NCBI GenBank assembly: GCA_017514975.1
Contig: JAFWIF010000035.1
Location: 160,797-224,796 of the forward strand
Source: Candidatus Saccharimonadota bacterium
GTDB lineage: Bacteria > Patescibacteriota > Saccharimonadia > Saccharimonadales > Saccharimonadaceae
Length of the DNA: 64,000 nucleotides
Reading direction: 5' to 3'
Shown here: one piece after another, positions 15,663 through 25,418 of the stretch
Position numbering within the stretch: the stretch's first letter is position 1
Layout of the letters: each line of letters begins with the position of its first letter
Made by a program: the position numbers and the translations under genes
Notes under the pieces: model-generated
What the model was told of the DNA's origin: nothing
Database searches by the model: none
Seen by the model: only the letters and a program-made list of their open reading frames with translations

Positions 15663-17225
15663 GTGAATAAAGTCGATCGCAAAACCGACGCCAATCAGTC
15701 GTCGCCTCGCCACAAAACTCTCTTTCTCTATCGGTTTCGTTTTGTTTTTGGCTATATTTTTCTCCTACTTAGCTTTTTCTTGCTCTTAAGTTTTCTCCCA
15801 AACGTCGCCCCAATTGGCCTCAGCGATGCCGAAATGCAGACAGCCGTCTCTGCCGATACTATTAGCACGGATTTTATCGCTAGCGGAAACGTCATCAACC
15901 TTCCTTATCTCGCACTCCAAAAATTCAGCTTACACTTATTTGGCCTGTCCGCTTATGCGATAAAACTTCCTTCAATTATCATTGCCGTCTTTGCCGCTCT
16001 TTTTTTGGTTCTACTTCTCAATCGCTGGTTCAAGTCTGATGTTGCTATTGTTGGCTCATTTTTAACCACATTGTCGACCGCATTTCTTTTTCTCTCCGAG
16101 TCAGGCACACCAACTATTATGTATATTTTTTGGCTCAGCCTCCTTCTGTGGTTAGGCTCTAAGATCGTCGGCAACAAACAGCCTCACCCTCTTGCCGTCA
16201 TTGGCTTTTTTGCTACACTCGCACTTTCTATCTACACACCACATCTCTGCTATGTCTCGCTTACAATCTTGATCGCTGGCCTCCTCCACCCACACCTACG
16301 CTTTTCTTTAAAACAAATCAAGCCGTATCAAACCGCTCTTGCTTTTGTCGTCTATGCACTGATCGTCTCCCCACTTCTTATCTCCTGCTTCATGAACCAT
16401 CATCTCTTTATCGACCTCGTTTGGGCCGACAATTTCCATATCAAAGATTTCTTCCTCAATATTTCCACCGCTTTCGCCCCATTCTTCTCCTTTAGCCTTG
16501 CCTACGACAGCGTCTATCTTGCACCACTATTTAGCCTTGCCAACGTCGCACTCATCGCCATCGGCGTCCTCGCTAGCATTGGCAAATTCTTCACTTCCCG
16601 AAACACTATTATCGCACTGCTCATTATCTTCGCAATCACCATTGCCGGCCTCAACCAATCCGTCGCAACCGCAATCATCATCCCTATCGCTATCTTAAGC
16701 GCCGCAGGTCTCGAATCGCTTATCGATAAATGGCATTCACTTTTTCCTGAAAATCCTTACGCACATATTATCGGCGCTATTCCCATCGTCGTCGTTACTC
16801 TTATGATCCTCGTCTCAGGACTCTTCCATTTTATTTTTGGCTACCACTATACTCCTCGCGTCGCAAAAAACTTCTCCGACGACCTTTCGCTTATCCTCGA
16901 CAATCTTCATTCAGGCGATACGCTAGTCTTATCTAATGACGACACCAACCAAAACTTTTATCGCCTTCTCGCCAACCATCACGGCATCAATGTCTTACCC
17001 GAACATCCAGCCGACGCAAGCGACAACCTACACAACGTCGCTACCTCTCTCGAGCAACCCGAAACAACGTCGCATCAAGTCGCATTCCACGCCACCACCG
17101 CCAAAGAATACTTCAACTCAGATGTCGAATTCACCAAAAAAGCCAAACTTCAACGCATTATTACGTCGCCGAAAAACCTAAATTCTGATAGACTATACAT
17201 ATACACATTAAACCAAACTGATTAA
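15663..17225 (+). CDS. Polytopic membrane glycosyltransferase, GT39/ArnT-like
   Basis: About 520 residues with many hydrophobic helices (FGYIFLLLSFFLLLSFL; FVVYALIVSPLLISCF). The GT-C pattern is visible: a first loop with acidic residues (GLSDAEMQTAVSADT) and, in the next region, LPYLALQKFSLHLFGLSAYAIKLPS, as in dolichyl/undecaprenyl-phosphate sugar transferases. It probably moves a sugar from a lipid carrier to a protein or glycan on the outer face. The frame is open to a TTG at 15627, inside dnaB, but GTG 15663 lies eight bases after a TGCTAATAT -10, so I prefer it. Confidence 0.78.
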   Translation: MNKVDRKTDANQSSPRHKTLFLYRFRFVFGYIFLLLSFFLLLSFLPNVAPIGLSDAEMQTAVSADTISTDFIASGNVINLPYLALQKFSLHLFGLSAYAIKLPSIIIAVFAALFLVLLLNRWFKSDVAIVGSFLTTLSTAFLFLSESGTPTIMYIFWLSLLLWLGSKIVGNKQPHPLAVIGFFATLALSIYTPHLCYVSLTILIAGLLHPHLRFSLKQIKPYQTALAFVVYALIVSPLLISCFMNHHLFIDLVWADNFHIKDFFLNISTAFAPFFSFSLAYDSVYLAPLFSLANVALIAIGVLASIGKFFTSRNTIIALLIIFAITIAGLNQSVATAIIIPIAILSAAGLESLIDKWHSLFPENPYAHIIGAIPIVVVTLMILVSGLFHFIFGYHYTPRVAKNFSDDLSLILDNLHSGDTLVLSNDDTNQNFYRLLANHHGINVLPEHPADASDNLHNVATSLEQPETTSHQVAFHATTAKEYFNSDVEFTKKAKLQRIITSPKNLNSDRLYIYTLNQTD

Positions 17226-17241
17226 TTGGGAGATAAATACT

Positions 17242-17538
17242 ATGGGTGCTACCATGGACCAAATGAAAATGCTAAACCAACTACGCAAAGCACAGAAAGA
17301 TTTAAAAAACGAGATTGTCGAAGTCGAAGCCGGCGACGGTGCGGTCGTGATTCAAATCACCGGCGAACTCAAGATTAAAAAAGTCGAACTCGACCCAGAA
17401 AAAATCGACCTCGATGACATCCACGAACTCGAACGCTGGATCGAAAACGCCATGCGTGATGGCTACGCCAAAGCCCAAGAAATAGCTACCGATAAAATGA
17501 AACCACTTATGGGTTCGCTCGGCAACCTAGGACTCTAG
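17242..17538 (+). CDS. YbaB/EbfC family nucleoid-associated protein
   Basis: Small DNA-binding dimer often encoded with dnaX and recR, as here. The 98-residue product has an N-terminal helix (MDQMKMLNQLRKAQKDLKNE), the central strands GDGAVVIQITGELKIKKVEL and a C-terminal helix rich in A/K. GGGAG lies upstream of ATG 17242; ATG 17254 (MDQMKM) is an alternative start. It sits 17 bases before recR. Confidence 0.93.
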   Translation: MGATMDQMKMLNQLRKAQKDLKNEIVEVEAGDGAVVIQITGELKIKKVELDPEKIDLDDIHELERWIENAMRDGYAKAQEIATDKMKPLMGSLGNLGL

Positions 17539-17555
17539 AACTACAAGATTCAGCT

Positions 17556-18161
17556 ATGTTGCCTACCGCACTCGCTAATCTCATCGACGCACTCGGTCGC
17601 CTTCCAGGAGTTGGCGCTCGTACGGCTGAGCGCTACGCTTACTTTCTCTTCAAATCCGACACCAATCTTTCGCACAAGCTCGCCACCGCTCTCGAAGAAC
17701 TCCACCAAAACGTCAAAACTTGCCCAAAAACTTTTGCAATTATGGACGCAAGCGACCAGGTCTCTCCGCTCTATGACGACCCAGCTCGCGATAAAAGCAT
17801 CGTTCTTGTCGTCGAAGAAGCACTTGATATCTACGCTATCGAACATACGAAGACTTTTCATGGAACCTACCACGTCCTTGGCGGCGCCATCTCTCCAATC
17901 GACGGCGTTTCCGCCGATCAACTCCATATTCACGAACTAATCCAGCGCGTCGCCGACGACTCAGTCGAGGAAGTGATTATCGCCACTAATCCATCTGTCG
18001 AAGGCGAATCAACCGCCATTCTCCTCGAAAAGCTCCTCCACGAACGCTTTGGCAACCTAAAAATCACTCGCCTCGCCCGTGGACTTCCTCTCGGTGTATC
18101 GCTAGAATATGCCGATCAGATTACGCTTTCTGCCGCCCTCGAAAACCGCACCAAATTATAA
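17556..18161 (+). CDS. recR: Recombination protein RecR without zinc finger
   Basis: RecR works with RecO/RecF in gap repair. The helix-hairpin-helix (LGRLPGVGARTAERYAYF, about 13-30) and Toprim domain (VLVVEEALDIYAIE; GGAISPIDGVSADQLHI; IIATNPSVEGESTA) are well conserved. The four-cysteine zinc finger normally between them is degenerate: only C56 remains in VKTCPKTFAIMDASDQVSP. Otherwise length (201) is normal. The finger stabilises the fold in studied RecR proteins, so its loss is notable. Confidence 0.94.
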   Translation: MLPTALANLIDALGRLPGVGARTAERYAYFLFKSDTNLSHKLATALEELHQNVKTCPKTFAIMDASDQVSPLYDDPARDKSIVLVVEEALDIYAIEHTKTFHGTYHVLGGAISPIDGVSADQLHIHELIQRVADDSVEEVIIATNPSVEGESTAILLEKLLHERFGNLKITRLARGLPLGVSLEYADQITLSAALENRTKL

Positions 18162-18177
18162 GACATCACCCCCAATA

Positions 18178-18186
18178 TGCTATAAT
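18178..18186 (+). promoter_or_regulatory. Extended -10 promoter of rplY
   Basis: TGC-TATAAT (18178-18186), about 50 bases before the gene; AAAGGAAGGGA lies in the leader. Confidence 0.7.
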
Positions 18187-18235
18187 ATCCCTAGATTAAA
18201 CTTTTATTTCTAAAGGAAGGGAACTATTAACTACT

Positions 18236-18925
18236 ATGAGCGAAGATAAACTCAACCTCCAAAAACGCGAACTGACAGGAAAACAAACTGCCGAACTTCG
18301 CAAACAGGGAATCATTCCCTCTGTCGTTTACGGCGACGCTAAAACCGACCCAATCTTAACCCAGTCGGATTACAATGCTACCGACAAGATTCTCCGCAAG
18401 GTCGGCTATCACTCTACCCTCGACCTCGAGATTGATGGCAAAACCAAATCCGCCCTCGTAAAAATCATCGACATCGATCCTGTGAAGCGTCGTATTCGCA
18501 ACGTCGAATTTCAGACCGTTTCCGCCAATAAAGCTGTCGAAGCAACTGCCCCGATTCATATTATCGACTTTGAATCCTCCGACGCCAGCAAGGCCCACCT
18601 AACCTTGTCTCAAGTCCTCGAGGAAATCTCTATCAAAGCCAAGCCTGCCGATCTACCAGACGCTCTCACTATCGATGGCTCAAAGCTCGCTACCGCCGAA
18701 GACCATCTCACCCTTGCCGACATCAAGCTTCCTAAAGGCGTCGAATTCACCCACAAAGATCTCGATCTTTCCCAAATCGTCGCAAACGTCTTCGACCCAG
18801 CCGTTGAAGCAGCTAACCGCGAAGCTAAAGCAGAGGCCGACAAGTCCGCCGAAGAGGCTCGCGCCGCCGAAGCCGCTGCCGAAAACAACGCCCAAGCCAC
18901 CGGAGACGAAAAGGCCGAATCATAA
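18236..18925 (+). CDS. rplY: 50S ribosomal protein L25, CTC-type
   Basis: 5S rRNA-binding protein. The N-terminal L25 domain (LQKRELTGKQTAELRKQGIIPSVVYG in pieces, to about 95) is followed by the longer beta-barrel domain of the general-stress CTC form (to about 190). An acidic, Ala-rich tail (EANREAKAEADKSAEEARAAEA in pieces, about 185-229) ends it. It has its own extended -10 and leader, so it is transcribed independently of recR. Confidence 0.92.
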   Translation: MSEDKLNLQKRELTGKQTAELRKQGIIPSVVYGDAKTDPILTQSDYNATDKILRKVGYHSTLDLEIDGKTKSALVKIIDIDPVKRRIRNVEFQTVSANKAVEATAPIHIIDFESSDASKAHLTLSQVLEEISIKAKPADLPDALTIDGSKLATAEDHLTLADIKLPKGVEFTHKDLDLSQIVANVFDPAVEAANREAKAEADKSAEEARAAEAAAENNAQATGDEKAES

Positions 18926-18969
18926 GCTGAGCACCGCCTCAAATTTAACCTAAAAACATAGATTTATAC

Positions 18970-18998
18970 TTGACATTTTTACAATTTTGGTGTATAAT
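18970..18998 (+). promoter_or_regulatory. Consensus promoter of uvrA
   Basis: TTGACA (18970-18975), 17-bp spacer, TATAAT (18993-18998). The ATG at 19005 is 7 bases after the -10, implying a leaderless mRNA. Confidence 0.85.
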
Positions 18999-19004
18999 AG
19001 TATG

Positions 19005-21860
19005 ATGGATGGGGATTTTATCAGAATCCGCGGCGCACGCGTCAATAATCTTAAAAATATCGATGTCGATATTCCACGCGACAAGCTCGTCGTAATTACT
19101 GGTCTTTCTGGCTCCGGAAAATCCTCACTTGCTTTTGACACCATTTACGCCGAAGGTCAACGTCGCTACGTCGAGTCACTCTCGAGCTATGCGCGCATGT
19201 TTCTCGGCGTTATGGACAAACCAGACGTCGATATGATTACCGGCCTCAGTCCTGCCATTTCAATCGACCAAAAATCAACATCGCGCAACCCCCGCTCCAC
19301 TGTCGCCACCGTTACCGAAATCTACGATTACCTCAGGTTACTTTTTGCACGTATCGGCATCCCGCATTGCCCAATTTGCCACAAATCCGTTACTCGTCGC
19401 ACAACCCAAGACATCATCGACCAAGTCATGACATTTCCTGTCGCCTCAAAACTCATGATTTTAGCCCCTATCGTTTCAGAGAAGAAAGGCTCTTTTGCGC
19501 ATATTGGCGAACAATACCTCGCAAAAGGTTTTTCACGTGCGCGCGTTGACGGAATTATTTATGCACTCGACGAGTGGCCCGAACTCGATAAAAACTTGCG
19601 CCACGATATCGAAATCGTCGTCGATCGCCTCGTCATGGCCCCCGATATCGAAAGTCGCGTCTCACAATCCGTCGAACAAGCTCTCGAAATCGGCGAGGGT
19701 ATCATGCAAATTCTCCAAATCAAAGATACTACGACCGCCCTCGGTCAAAACCGCATCGACACCACGAACGCCGACCTCACTACCTATTCCCAACGCTACG
19801 CTTGCCCAGACCACCCCGACGAACTCATTCCCGAACTCGAACCCCGACTCTTTTCGTTCAACGCCCCCCAAGGCGCCTGTCCAACCTGCACCGGTCTCGG
19901 TACTCGCCTCGAAATCGACCCCAGCCTCGTCTTAAACCAAAACCTCACTATCGCCGAAGGCGGCATTCGACCCTATAATCGCGTCAACCAAGAGTCTTGG
20001 TGGCTCAAACGCCTAGAGGCTGTCGCCGAACGCCATAACTTCTCGACGCGCATTCCGATTCGCGAACTCAGCGAAGAAGCAATTCATATCATTCTTTACG
20101 GAACCGGCGACGAAAAGTACCACGTTCGTCTCGGCAATGGCTACGAATACGACGCAAGCTACGAAGGCGTCATCGCTAACCTCGAACGACGTCATCGCGA
20201 AACTGAATCCGACTTTATCAAAAAAGACATCGAACGCTTTATGCGCGAACGTATTTGTCAAACATGTCATGGCGCACGCCTAAAACCTGTCGTCCTCGCC
20301 ATTACTATTCACGACCTTAATATTATGGATATGTGCGCACTCAATGTCGATCAAACTCTTGAAGTCTTAAATAGCGACCTAAAACTTAGCGAAAACGAGA
20401 CTCTCATCGCCGCACCTATCTTAAAAGAGATCAAAGCCCGCGTCGGCTTCATGCGTGACGTTGGTCTAAACTACCTCGAACTCGGGCGCTCTGCTGCCAC
20501 TCTCTCTGGCGGCGAAGCTCAGCGTATTCGTCTCGCTACCCAGATCGGCTCTGGGCTTCAAGGCGTCCTCTATGTTCTCGACGAGCCATCGATTGGTCTT
20601 CATCAGCGCGACAATGATCGCCTCATCAAAACCCTAAAACATCTCCGCGACCTCAAAAATACCGTCATCGTCGTCGAACACGACGTCGAAACCATCGAAC
20701 AAGCCGATTATCTCATCGATATCGGACCTGCCGCCGGCATCCATGGTGGCGAAGTCGTCGCTTCCGGCACCCCAGAAGTAGTCGCAAAAAACCCTCAATC
20801 TATCACTGGCAAATATCTCTCCAAAAAAGCAAAGATTGAAACCCCGAAAAAGCGTCGCAAGCCCACCAATAAATATCTCGAAATTATCGGCGCCCGCGAA
20901 AATAACCTCAAAAATATCAACGTCAAAATCCCACTCGGACTCATGACCGTCATTGCTGGCGTCTCTGGCTCTGGAAAGTCCACGCTCGTCAACACTATCC
21001 TCGCCAACGAGCTCCTTGCTCGTCTCCATCGCGCCCAGACTGTATCAGGCGCCCATGATCGTATTGAAGGCATCGAGCATCTAAATAAAGCTATCGTCAT
21101 CGATCAATCCCCAATCGGACGCACTCCGCGCAGCAACCCCGCAACTTACACCGGCGTCTTTAATGCTATTCGTGAACTGTTCGCCAATCAGCCCGAATCC
21201 GAAGTACGCGGCTACAAAGCCGGGCGCTTCTCTTTCAACGTCAAAGGTGGGCGCTGCGAACATTGCCAAGGCGATGGTGTCATCAAGATTGAAATGCACT
21301 TTCTGCCCGATGTTTTTGTCACCTGCGACGTCTGCCATGGCAAACGCTACAACCGTGAGGTCCTCGAAGTAAAATACAAGGGAAAAACTATCAGCGATGT
21401 CCTCGATATGACAATCGACGAAGCCGTCAATTTCTTCGAAAATATCCCAGCTATCGCCAACAAATTAAAAACTATCCAAGAGGTTGGCCTCGGCTACATC
21501 CGCCTCGGTCAACCCGCCACTACCTTTTCTGGCGGCGAAGCCCAACGCATCAAACTCGCCACCGAACTTGCTCGTCGTTCAACCGGCAAAACCCTCTATA
21601 TTCTCGACGAACCTACCACTGGCCTCCATAGCGACGACGTTAAGCGCTTGCTCGCTATTCTTCAACGTCTCGTCTCTGGCGGTAATTCCATGATTATCAT
21701 CGAACATAATCTCGACGTCATCAAATCCGCCGATTATCTTATCGATATGGGTCCAGAAGGCGGTCAAGGCGGCGGCACCGTAGTTGCTACCGGCACTCCC
21801 GAGGATCTCGCCAAGAATCCCAACAGCGAAACCGGCAAATACCTCAAAAAACTTTTATAA
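19005..21860 (+). CDS. uvrA: Excinuclease ABC subunit A
   Basis: Damage-recognition ATPase of nucleotide excision repair. Two ABC modules are visible: Walker [15 protein letters not shown] and [13 protein letters not shown], signatures [15 protein letters not shown] and [15 protein letters not shown], and Walker [16 protein letters not shown] and [14 protein letters not shown]. Zinc modules (CPICHKSV..; [17 protein letters not shown]...CDVCHGK) are retained, unlike in DnaX and RecR. About 951 residues. The frame opens at a TTG 18987, but ATG 19005 sits 7 bases after a perfect promoter -10. Confidence 0.97.
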   Translation: MDGDFIRIRGARVNNLKNIDVDIPRDKLVVITGLSGSGKSSLAFDTIYAEGQRRYVESLSSYARMFLGVMDKPDVDMITGLSPAISIDQKSTSRNPRSTVATVTEIYDYLRLLFARIGIPHCPICHKSVTRRTTQDIIDQVMTFPVASKLMILAPIVSEKKGSFAHIGEQYLAKGFSRARVDGIIYALDEWPELDKNLRHDIEIVVDRLVMAPDIESRVSQSVEQALEIGEGIMQILQIKDTTTALGQNRIDTTNADLTTYSQRYACPDHPDELIPELEPRLFSFNAPQGACPTCTGLGTRLEIDPSLVLNQNLTIAEGGIRPYNRVNQESWWLKRLEAVAERHNFSTRIPIRELSEEAIHIILYGTGDEKYHVRLGNGYEYDASYEGVIANLERRHRETESDFIKKDIERFMRERICQTCHGARLKPVVLAITIHDLNIMDMCALNVDQTLEVLNSDLKLSENETLIAAPILKEIKARVGFMRDVGLNYLELGRSAATLSGGEAQRIRLATQIGSGLQGVLYVLDEPSIGLHQRDNDRLIKTLKHLRDLKNTVIVVEHDVETIEQADYLIDIGPAAGIHGGEVVASGTPEVVAKNPQSITGKYLSKKAKIETPKKRRKPTNKYLEIIGARENNLKNINVKIPLGLMTVIAGVSGSGKSTLVNTILANELLARLHRAQTVSGAHDRIEGIEHLNKAIVIDQSPIGRTPRSNPATYTGVFNAIRELFANQPESEVRGYKAGRFSFNVKGGRCEHCQGDGVIKIEMHFLPDVFVTCDVCHGKRYNREVLEVKYKGKTISDVLDMTIDEAVNFFENIPAIANKLKTIQEVGLGYIRLGQPATTFSGGEAQRIKLATELARRSTGKTLYILDEPTTGLHSDDVKRLLAILQRLVSGGNSMIIIEHNLDVIKSADYLIDMGPEGGQGGGTVVATGTPEDLAKNPNSETGKYLKKLL

Positions 21861-21861
21861 A

Positions 21862-21870
21862 TGCTACAAT
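21862..21870 (+). promoter_or_regulatory. Extended -10 before murL
   Basis: TGC-TACAAT starts just after the uvrA stop and ends 10 bases before ATG 21880. A Shine-Dalgarno site cannot fit; the mRNA would be leaderless or nearly so. Confidence 0.55.
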
Positions 21871-21879
21871 ATAAGCATA

Positions 21880-23265
21880 ATGCAACTAGGTCTACGAGAA
21901 CAATATCCCGAATTTATCTTTGAATCCTACAATATCGACTACGGCGTTACCGGTATTCACGTTCAATACACTTACCGTCTCGCCAACTACGTCTTTACCC
22001 CAAAAGTCACTATTCCCGCCGACAGTATCAAAAATCAACATTTCGACCGCGCTTTTCTCGATACTCTCTTCTTCCATTTTGGCATCATCAACGCTATTAA
22101 CTATTACAAATTATCCTGTCCCCCAACTTTTATAATCAAAGCTGCGCCTCTCGACCCCGTCCAGGCCGCCTTTTATAAAAAACTTTTCTATCACGGCCTC
22201 GGCGAATTCATGTATATCAATAATCTTGACCTAAAAAGAGAGTCTTTCCTAAATATTGTCGCCGACCCGCCGTCCACCCCACCAACGGCCTTCGATCTCC
22301 AAGACGATTTCCATGGCAACCTCATTCCCGTAGGCGGCGGCAAAGATTCTATCGTTACCCTCCGCGCTCTCGACTCGATGCACGACGACAATCTCTGCCT
22401 CCAATACAATCGCAGCCTCTATCCAACCAACCACGCCGCCATCTCTGCCATTAAAGCTACCGGCTACTCACTTAATCAGATTGTCAACTTTAATCTCGAA
22501 ATCGACCCGCTCCTTCTAGAATTAAACCATCAAGGCTTCTATAATGGCCATGTTCCTTTCTCTGCAAGTCTCGCCTTCGCCTGTATCATCATGGCGCACC
22601 TCAATAACAAAGCCTATGCCGTTCTCTCAAACGAGTCCTCTGCCGACGAAGGCAATCTAAAAGGTTCAGATATCAACCATCAATACTCAAAAAGCCTCGA
22701 ATTTGAGACCGACTTTCGCAACTTTACTAGCGCCTATTTCACCAATAAAATCCAATATTTCAGCCTTCTTCGCTGCCTCAACGAATATGAAATCGTTCAA
22801 AAATTCCTCAAATTCCCGACCTATCTCGATATTTTCCGCAGCTGCAACGTTGGCACCCGCACTAATTCATGGTGCGGCCACTGCGCTAAATGCCTTTACG
22901 TCTATATTATGCTCTATCCTTTCGTCTCCCAAAACCACCTTCAAAGAATTTTCGGACACGACCTTTTCTCTGACGAGACTCTTCTTAACGATTTCATCGG
23001 CCTCGTCAATCCCGACAAACTCAAACCTTTTGAATGTGTCGGCACAAAAGAAGAAATCAATTATTCTCTCCGCCTCGCCATTAACCAAACCGACAATCGC
23101 AATCTTCTTCCGCCTCTGCTTAAATACTATACCCAAAATTACTACCAGCCCACCCGTGCCGCCAGCCCCTTTGCCGACCCTGAAGCCGACCGCGCCATTA
23201 CCGATTTCTACAACCCAAACCATTATATTCCAGAGTCTTATCTAAAACTAATCCTCTCTCTGTAG
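21880..23265 (+). CDS. murL: UDP-MurNAc-L-Ala-L-Glu epimerase (MurL-like)
   Basis: MurL epimerises the terminal L-Glu of UDP-MurNAc-L-Ala-L-Glu to D-Glu, using ATP; with MurD2 it replaces the racemase MurI plus classic MurD (established for Xanthomonas). The 461-residue product has the PP-loop-like PVGGGKDSIVTLRAL (about 149-163), the LSNESSADEGN segment and the Cys pair WCGHCAKCLY near residue 330, as I recall for MurL. Starting at ATG 21880 leaves out an upstream frame inside uvrA. The adjacent MurD-type ligase 3 bases downstream strongly supports the call. Catalysis is inferred, not shown. Confidence 0.85.
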   Translation: MQLGLREQYPEFIFESYNIDYGVTGIHVQYTYRLANYVFTPKVTIPADSIKNQHFDRAFLDTLFFHFGIINAINYYKLSCPPTFIIKAAPLDPVQAAFYKKLFYHGLGEFMYINNLDLKRESFLNIVADPPSTPPTAFDLQDDFHGNLIPVGGGKDSIVTLRALDSMHDDNLCLQYNRSLYPTNHAAISAIKATGYSLNQIVNFNLEIDPLLLELNHQGFYNGHVPFSASLAFACIIMAHLNNKAYAVLSNESSADEGNLKGSDINHQYSKSLEFETDFRNFTSAYFTNKIQYFSLLRCLNEYEIVQKFLKFPTYLDIFRSCNVGTRTNSWCGHCAKCLYVYIMLYPFVSQNHLQRIFGHDLFSDETLLNDFIGLVNPDKLKPFECVGTKEEINYSLRLAINQTDNRNLLPPLLKYYTQNYYQPTRAASPFADPEADRAITDFYNPNHYIPESYLKLILSL

Positions 23266-23268
23266 CCC

Positions 23269-24735
23269 ATGCACAGCCCAATCAACCCAATCAGCCCAAT
23301 CAACCCACCCCGCCAATCTTCCGCTAAATCCGCCATCATAGATTACCTCAAAGGCCGAAATATCCTCATCTTAGGCTTTGGCAGGGAAGGCAAGAGCGTA
23401 TTTAATCTTCTCTCGGCAAATCTCCCCCCGTCCGATCTCAAGAACCTCGCCATCGCCGACCAAACCCCAATCAAACTCCCCGACAATACGCCAGTTATCC
23501 CAAAACTCATTTCCGGCCCCTCTTATCTCGACGCCTGCGCCGACTACGACCTTATTATCAAATCTCCAGGCATCCCCAGCAAACTCCTCCCCTCCACCAT
23601 CCATCAAAAACTCACTTCAAGCACCGATCTCTTCCTTCGCTTCTGCAACAATCCCATTATCGGCATTACTGGCACCAAAGGCAAAAGCACTACCGCCTCG
23701 CTTCTCCACCACATCCTTACCGAAACTAACTATTCACCCCAAGAAACCAAAAATCTTCCAAAAGATAGCCACGCGACTCCAGATATTACAGCTTCCGTTC
23801 TCGCAGGGAACATCGGCAAACCTTGCCTTGACCTTCTCGATTTCCTTGACGAACACCCCGAAACAACCGCCATCCTCGAACTATCTAGCCACCAGCTCGA
23901 ATTTGTCCACGCCAGCCCTCACATCGCCGTACTTCTCAATCTATACGAAGAACATCTCGACCATTACGCCAAAAAAACCGATTATTTCTCCGCAAAACAC
24001 AATATTTTTCGCTATCAAACCGCCGAAGATTTTTTTATCTACGGCGATATTTTGACCCATACTCCCACCCATCTTCTCGTTACCTGTCTCTCCCAAAAAA
24101 TCAATTTCCTTGCCGACCAATCCATGCCTCCACGCTCAGCAGTCAAAACTCACCTAAAAGGCGAACACAACTACAAAAACATCTGCGCCACTCTCGCCGT
24201 ATGCGACATCCTCAAAATTCCGCGCACCGCAGCCTTAAACGCCATCTCGTCTTTCCATGGTCTCCCTCACCGGCTCGAATTTATCGGCGAATACAATTCC
24301 GTCAAATATTACAACGATTCAATTGCCACTATACCCGAGGCAACTATCAACGCTCTCAAATCCATCCCCGACACTAACGTTCTCATTCTCGGCGGCATGA
24401 ATCGCAACATCGATTACCACCCTCTCGTCGACTACCTCGTCTCCCACCCCGTCGCCAATCTCATCCTTCTCCCAGACACCGCAGATCTACTCCTTGATCT
24501 TTTCAAACAATCTTCACCGACCCAAACCAACTTCCTCCGCGCCGACACTCTCGCCGAAGCTGTCTCACTCGCCTTTTCCGTCGCAAAACCAAACACCAGC
24601 TGTCTCCTCTCGCCAGCCGCCGCTAGCTACGGCTTCTTTAAAAACTTCGAAGAGCGCGGCAAAGTCTTCCGTCAGCTCGTCCAAGAATGCGCAAGCTTGC
24701 CCAAAAATCAACAAACGCCACAAAACGAACACTAA
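23269..24735 (+). CDS. UDP-N-acetylmuramoylalanine-glutamate ligase, MurD2-like
   Basis: Mur ligase that adds glutamate to UDP-MurNAc-L-Ala. The N-terminal Rossmann domain (NILILGFGREGKSVFNLL), ATP loop GITGTKGKSTTASLLHHIL, SSHQLEF and NLYEEHLDHY, and the C-terminal domain (LPHRLEFIGEYNSVKYYNDS; ILGGMNRNIDYHPLV) follow the MurD order. 488 residues. Pairing with murL implies the L-Glu-using MurD2 variant; sequence alone does not prove that. Upstream Ser/Pro-rich residues (IDY at about 24) form a short extension. Confidence 0.88.
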   Translation: MHSPINPISPINPPRQSSAKSAIIDYLKGRNILILGFGREGKSVFNLLSANLPPSDLKNLAIADQTPIKLPDNTPVIPKLISGPSYLDACADYDLIIKSPGIPSKLLPSTIHQKLTSSTDLFLRFCNNPIIGITGTKGKSTTASLLHHILTETNYSPQETKNLPKDSHATPDITASVLAGNIGKPCLDLLDFLDEHPETTAILELSSHQLEFVHASPHIAVLLNLYEEHLDHYAKKTDYFSAKHNIFRYQTAEDFFIYGDILTHTPTHLLVTCLSQKINFLADQSMPPRSAVKTHLKGEHNYKNICATLAVCDILKIPRTAALNAISSFHGLPHRLEFIGEYNSVKYYNDSIATIPEATINALKSIPDTNVLILGGMNRNIDYHPLVDYLVSHPVANLILLPDTADLLLDLFKQSSPTQTNFLRADTLAEAVSLAFSVAKPNTSCLLSPAAASYGFFKNFEERGKVFRQLVQECASLPKNQQTPQNEH

Positions 24736-24758
24736 ACCCCAAATTATCACGCTTATCC

Positions 24759-24787
24759 TCGACATTTTCCCCGCATTGTAATATAAT
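24759..24787 (+). promoter_or_regulatory. Promoter of the DUF5684 gene
   Basis: TCGACA (24759-24764), 17-bp spacer, TATAAT (24782-24787); AAGGAAATAAG supplies the ribosome site. Confidence 0.7.
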
Positions 24788-24817
24788 TTAAGTATCATTT
24801 AAGTAAGGAAATAAGCT

Positions 24818-25327
24818 ATGCAACTAAATAATCTCCTTCAATTCTTCGCAACCATCCACTACGACATGCCAAACAGCCATTTAATTGGCCCCAGCCAACC
24901 CACTACTAGCGTTGACGCCGCCACGGCGCTCGTCGCTCTACCAATGCTCCTATTTATCCTCGCGATATTCTTCGCCATCTCAATCATCCCGACCTGGAAA
25001 ATTTTCACCAAAGCCGGCGTCGAAGGTTGGAAATCCATAATTCCCATCTACAATACCTGGACTCTCTTTGAAATAGTCGGCCTACAAGGTTGGTATTCTC
25101 TCTTGCTCTTCGTTCCGATCGTAAACATCATCGTTAGCATCTACTGCAATATCAAGCTTGCACGTGCCTTCGGCAAGCAAGATGTTTTTGCGCTCGGTCT
25201 GATTATTTTCCCATTCATTTTCCATTGTATTCTCGCCTTCGGTTCGTCAAAATACGCCTTGGGCAAATCCGCTGCAACCGTCAAGAAAAAAGACCCTATC
25301 GACGACTGGGTCTCTGAAAAGAAATAA
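24818..25327 (+). CDS. DUF5684 family membrane protein
   Basis: 169 residues with three to four membrane helices (ALPMLLFILAIFFAISIIP; WYSLLLFVPIVNIIVSIY; FALGLIIFPFIFHCIL). The DUF5684 signature WKIFTKAGVEGWKSIIPIYNTW is near residue 65. A charged tail (KKKDPIDDWVSEKK) faces the cytosol. Such proteins are common in Saccharibacteria near signal peptidases, but their role is unknown. Confidence 0.8.
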   Translation: MQLNNLLQFFATIHYDMPNSHLIGPSQPTTSVDAATALVALPMLLFILAIFFAISIIPTWKIFTKAGVEGWKSIIPIYNTWTLFEIVGLQGWYSLLLFVPIVNIIVSIYCNIKLARAFGKQDVFALGLIIFPFIFHCILAFGSSKYALGKSAATVKKKDPIDDWVSEKK

Positions 25328-25381
25328 GTATATCTCTCTATTATAGCACACTTAACGTAAAAAGTCAAGTATAACCGTTTT

Positions 25382-25407
25382 AGGTCTGTCAAAAACGACA
25401 GACCTAT
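25382..25407 (+). terminator. Hairpin between DUF5684 gene and uvrB
   Basis: AGGTCTGTC pairs with GACAGACCT around AAAAAC, ending 12 bases before the uvrB ATG. There is only a weak T stretch, so it may be a terminator or an element of the uvrB start region. Confidence 0.5.
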
Positions 25408-25418
25408 TTAATCTAACT

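Noticed and set aside
21784..21879. Upstream extension of the MurL frame
   Set aside because: It lies inside the end of uvrA and reads as low-complexity Pro/Lys; ATG 21880 follows a TGC-TACAAT element.
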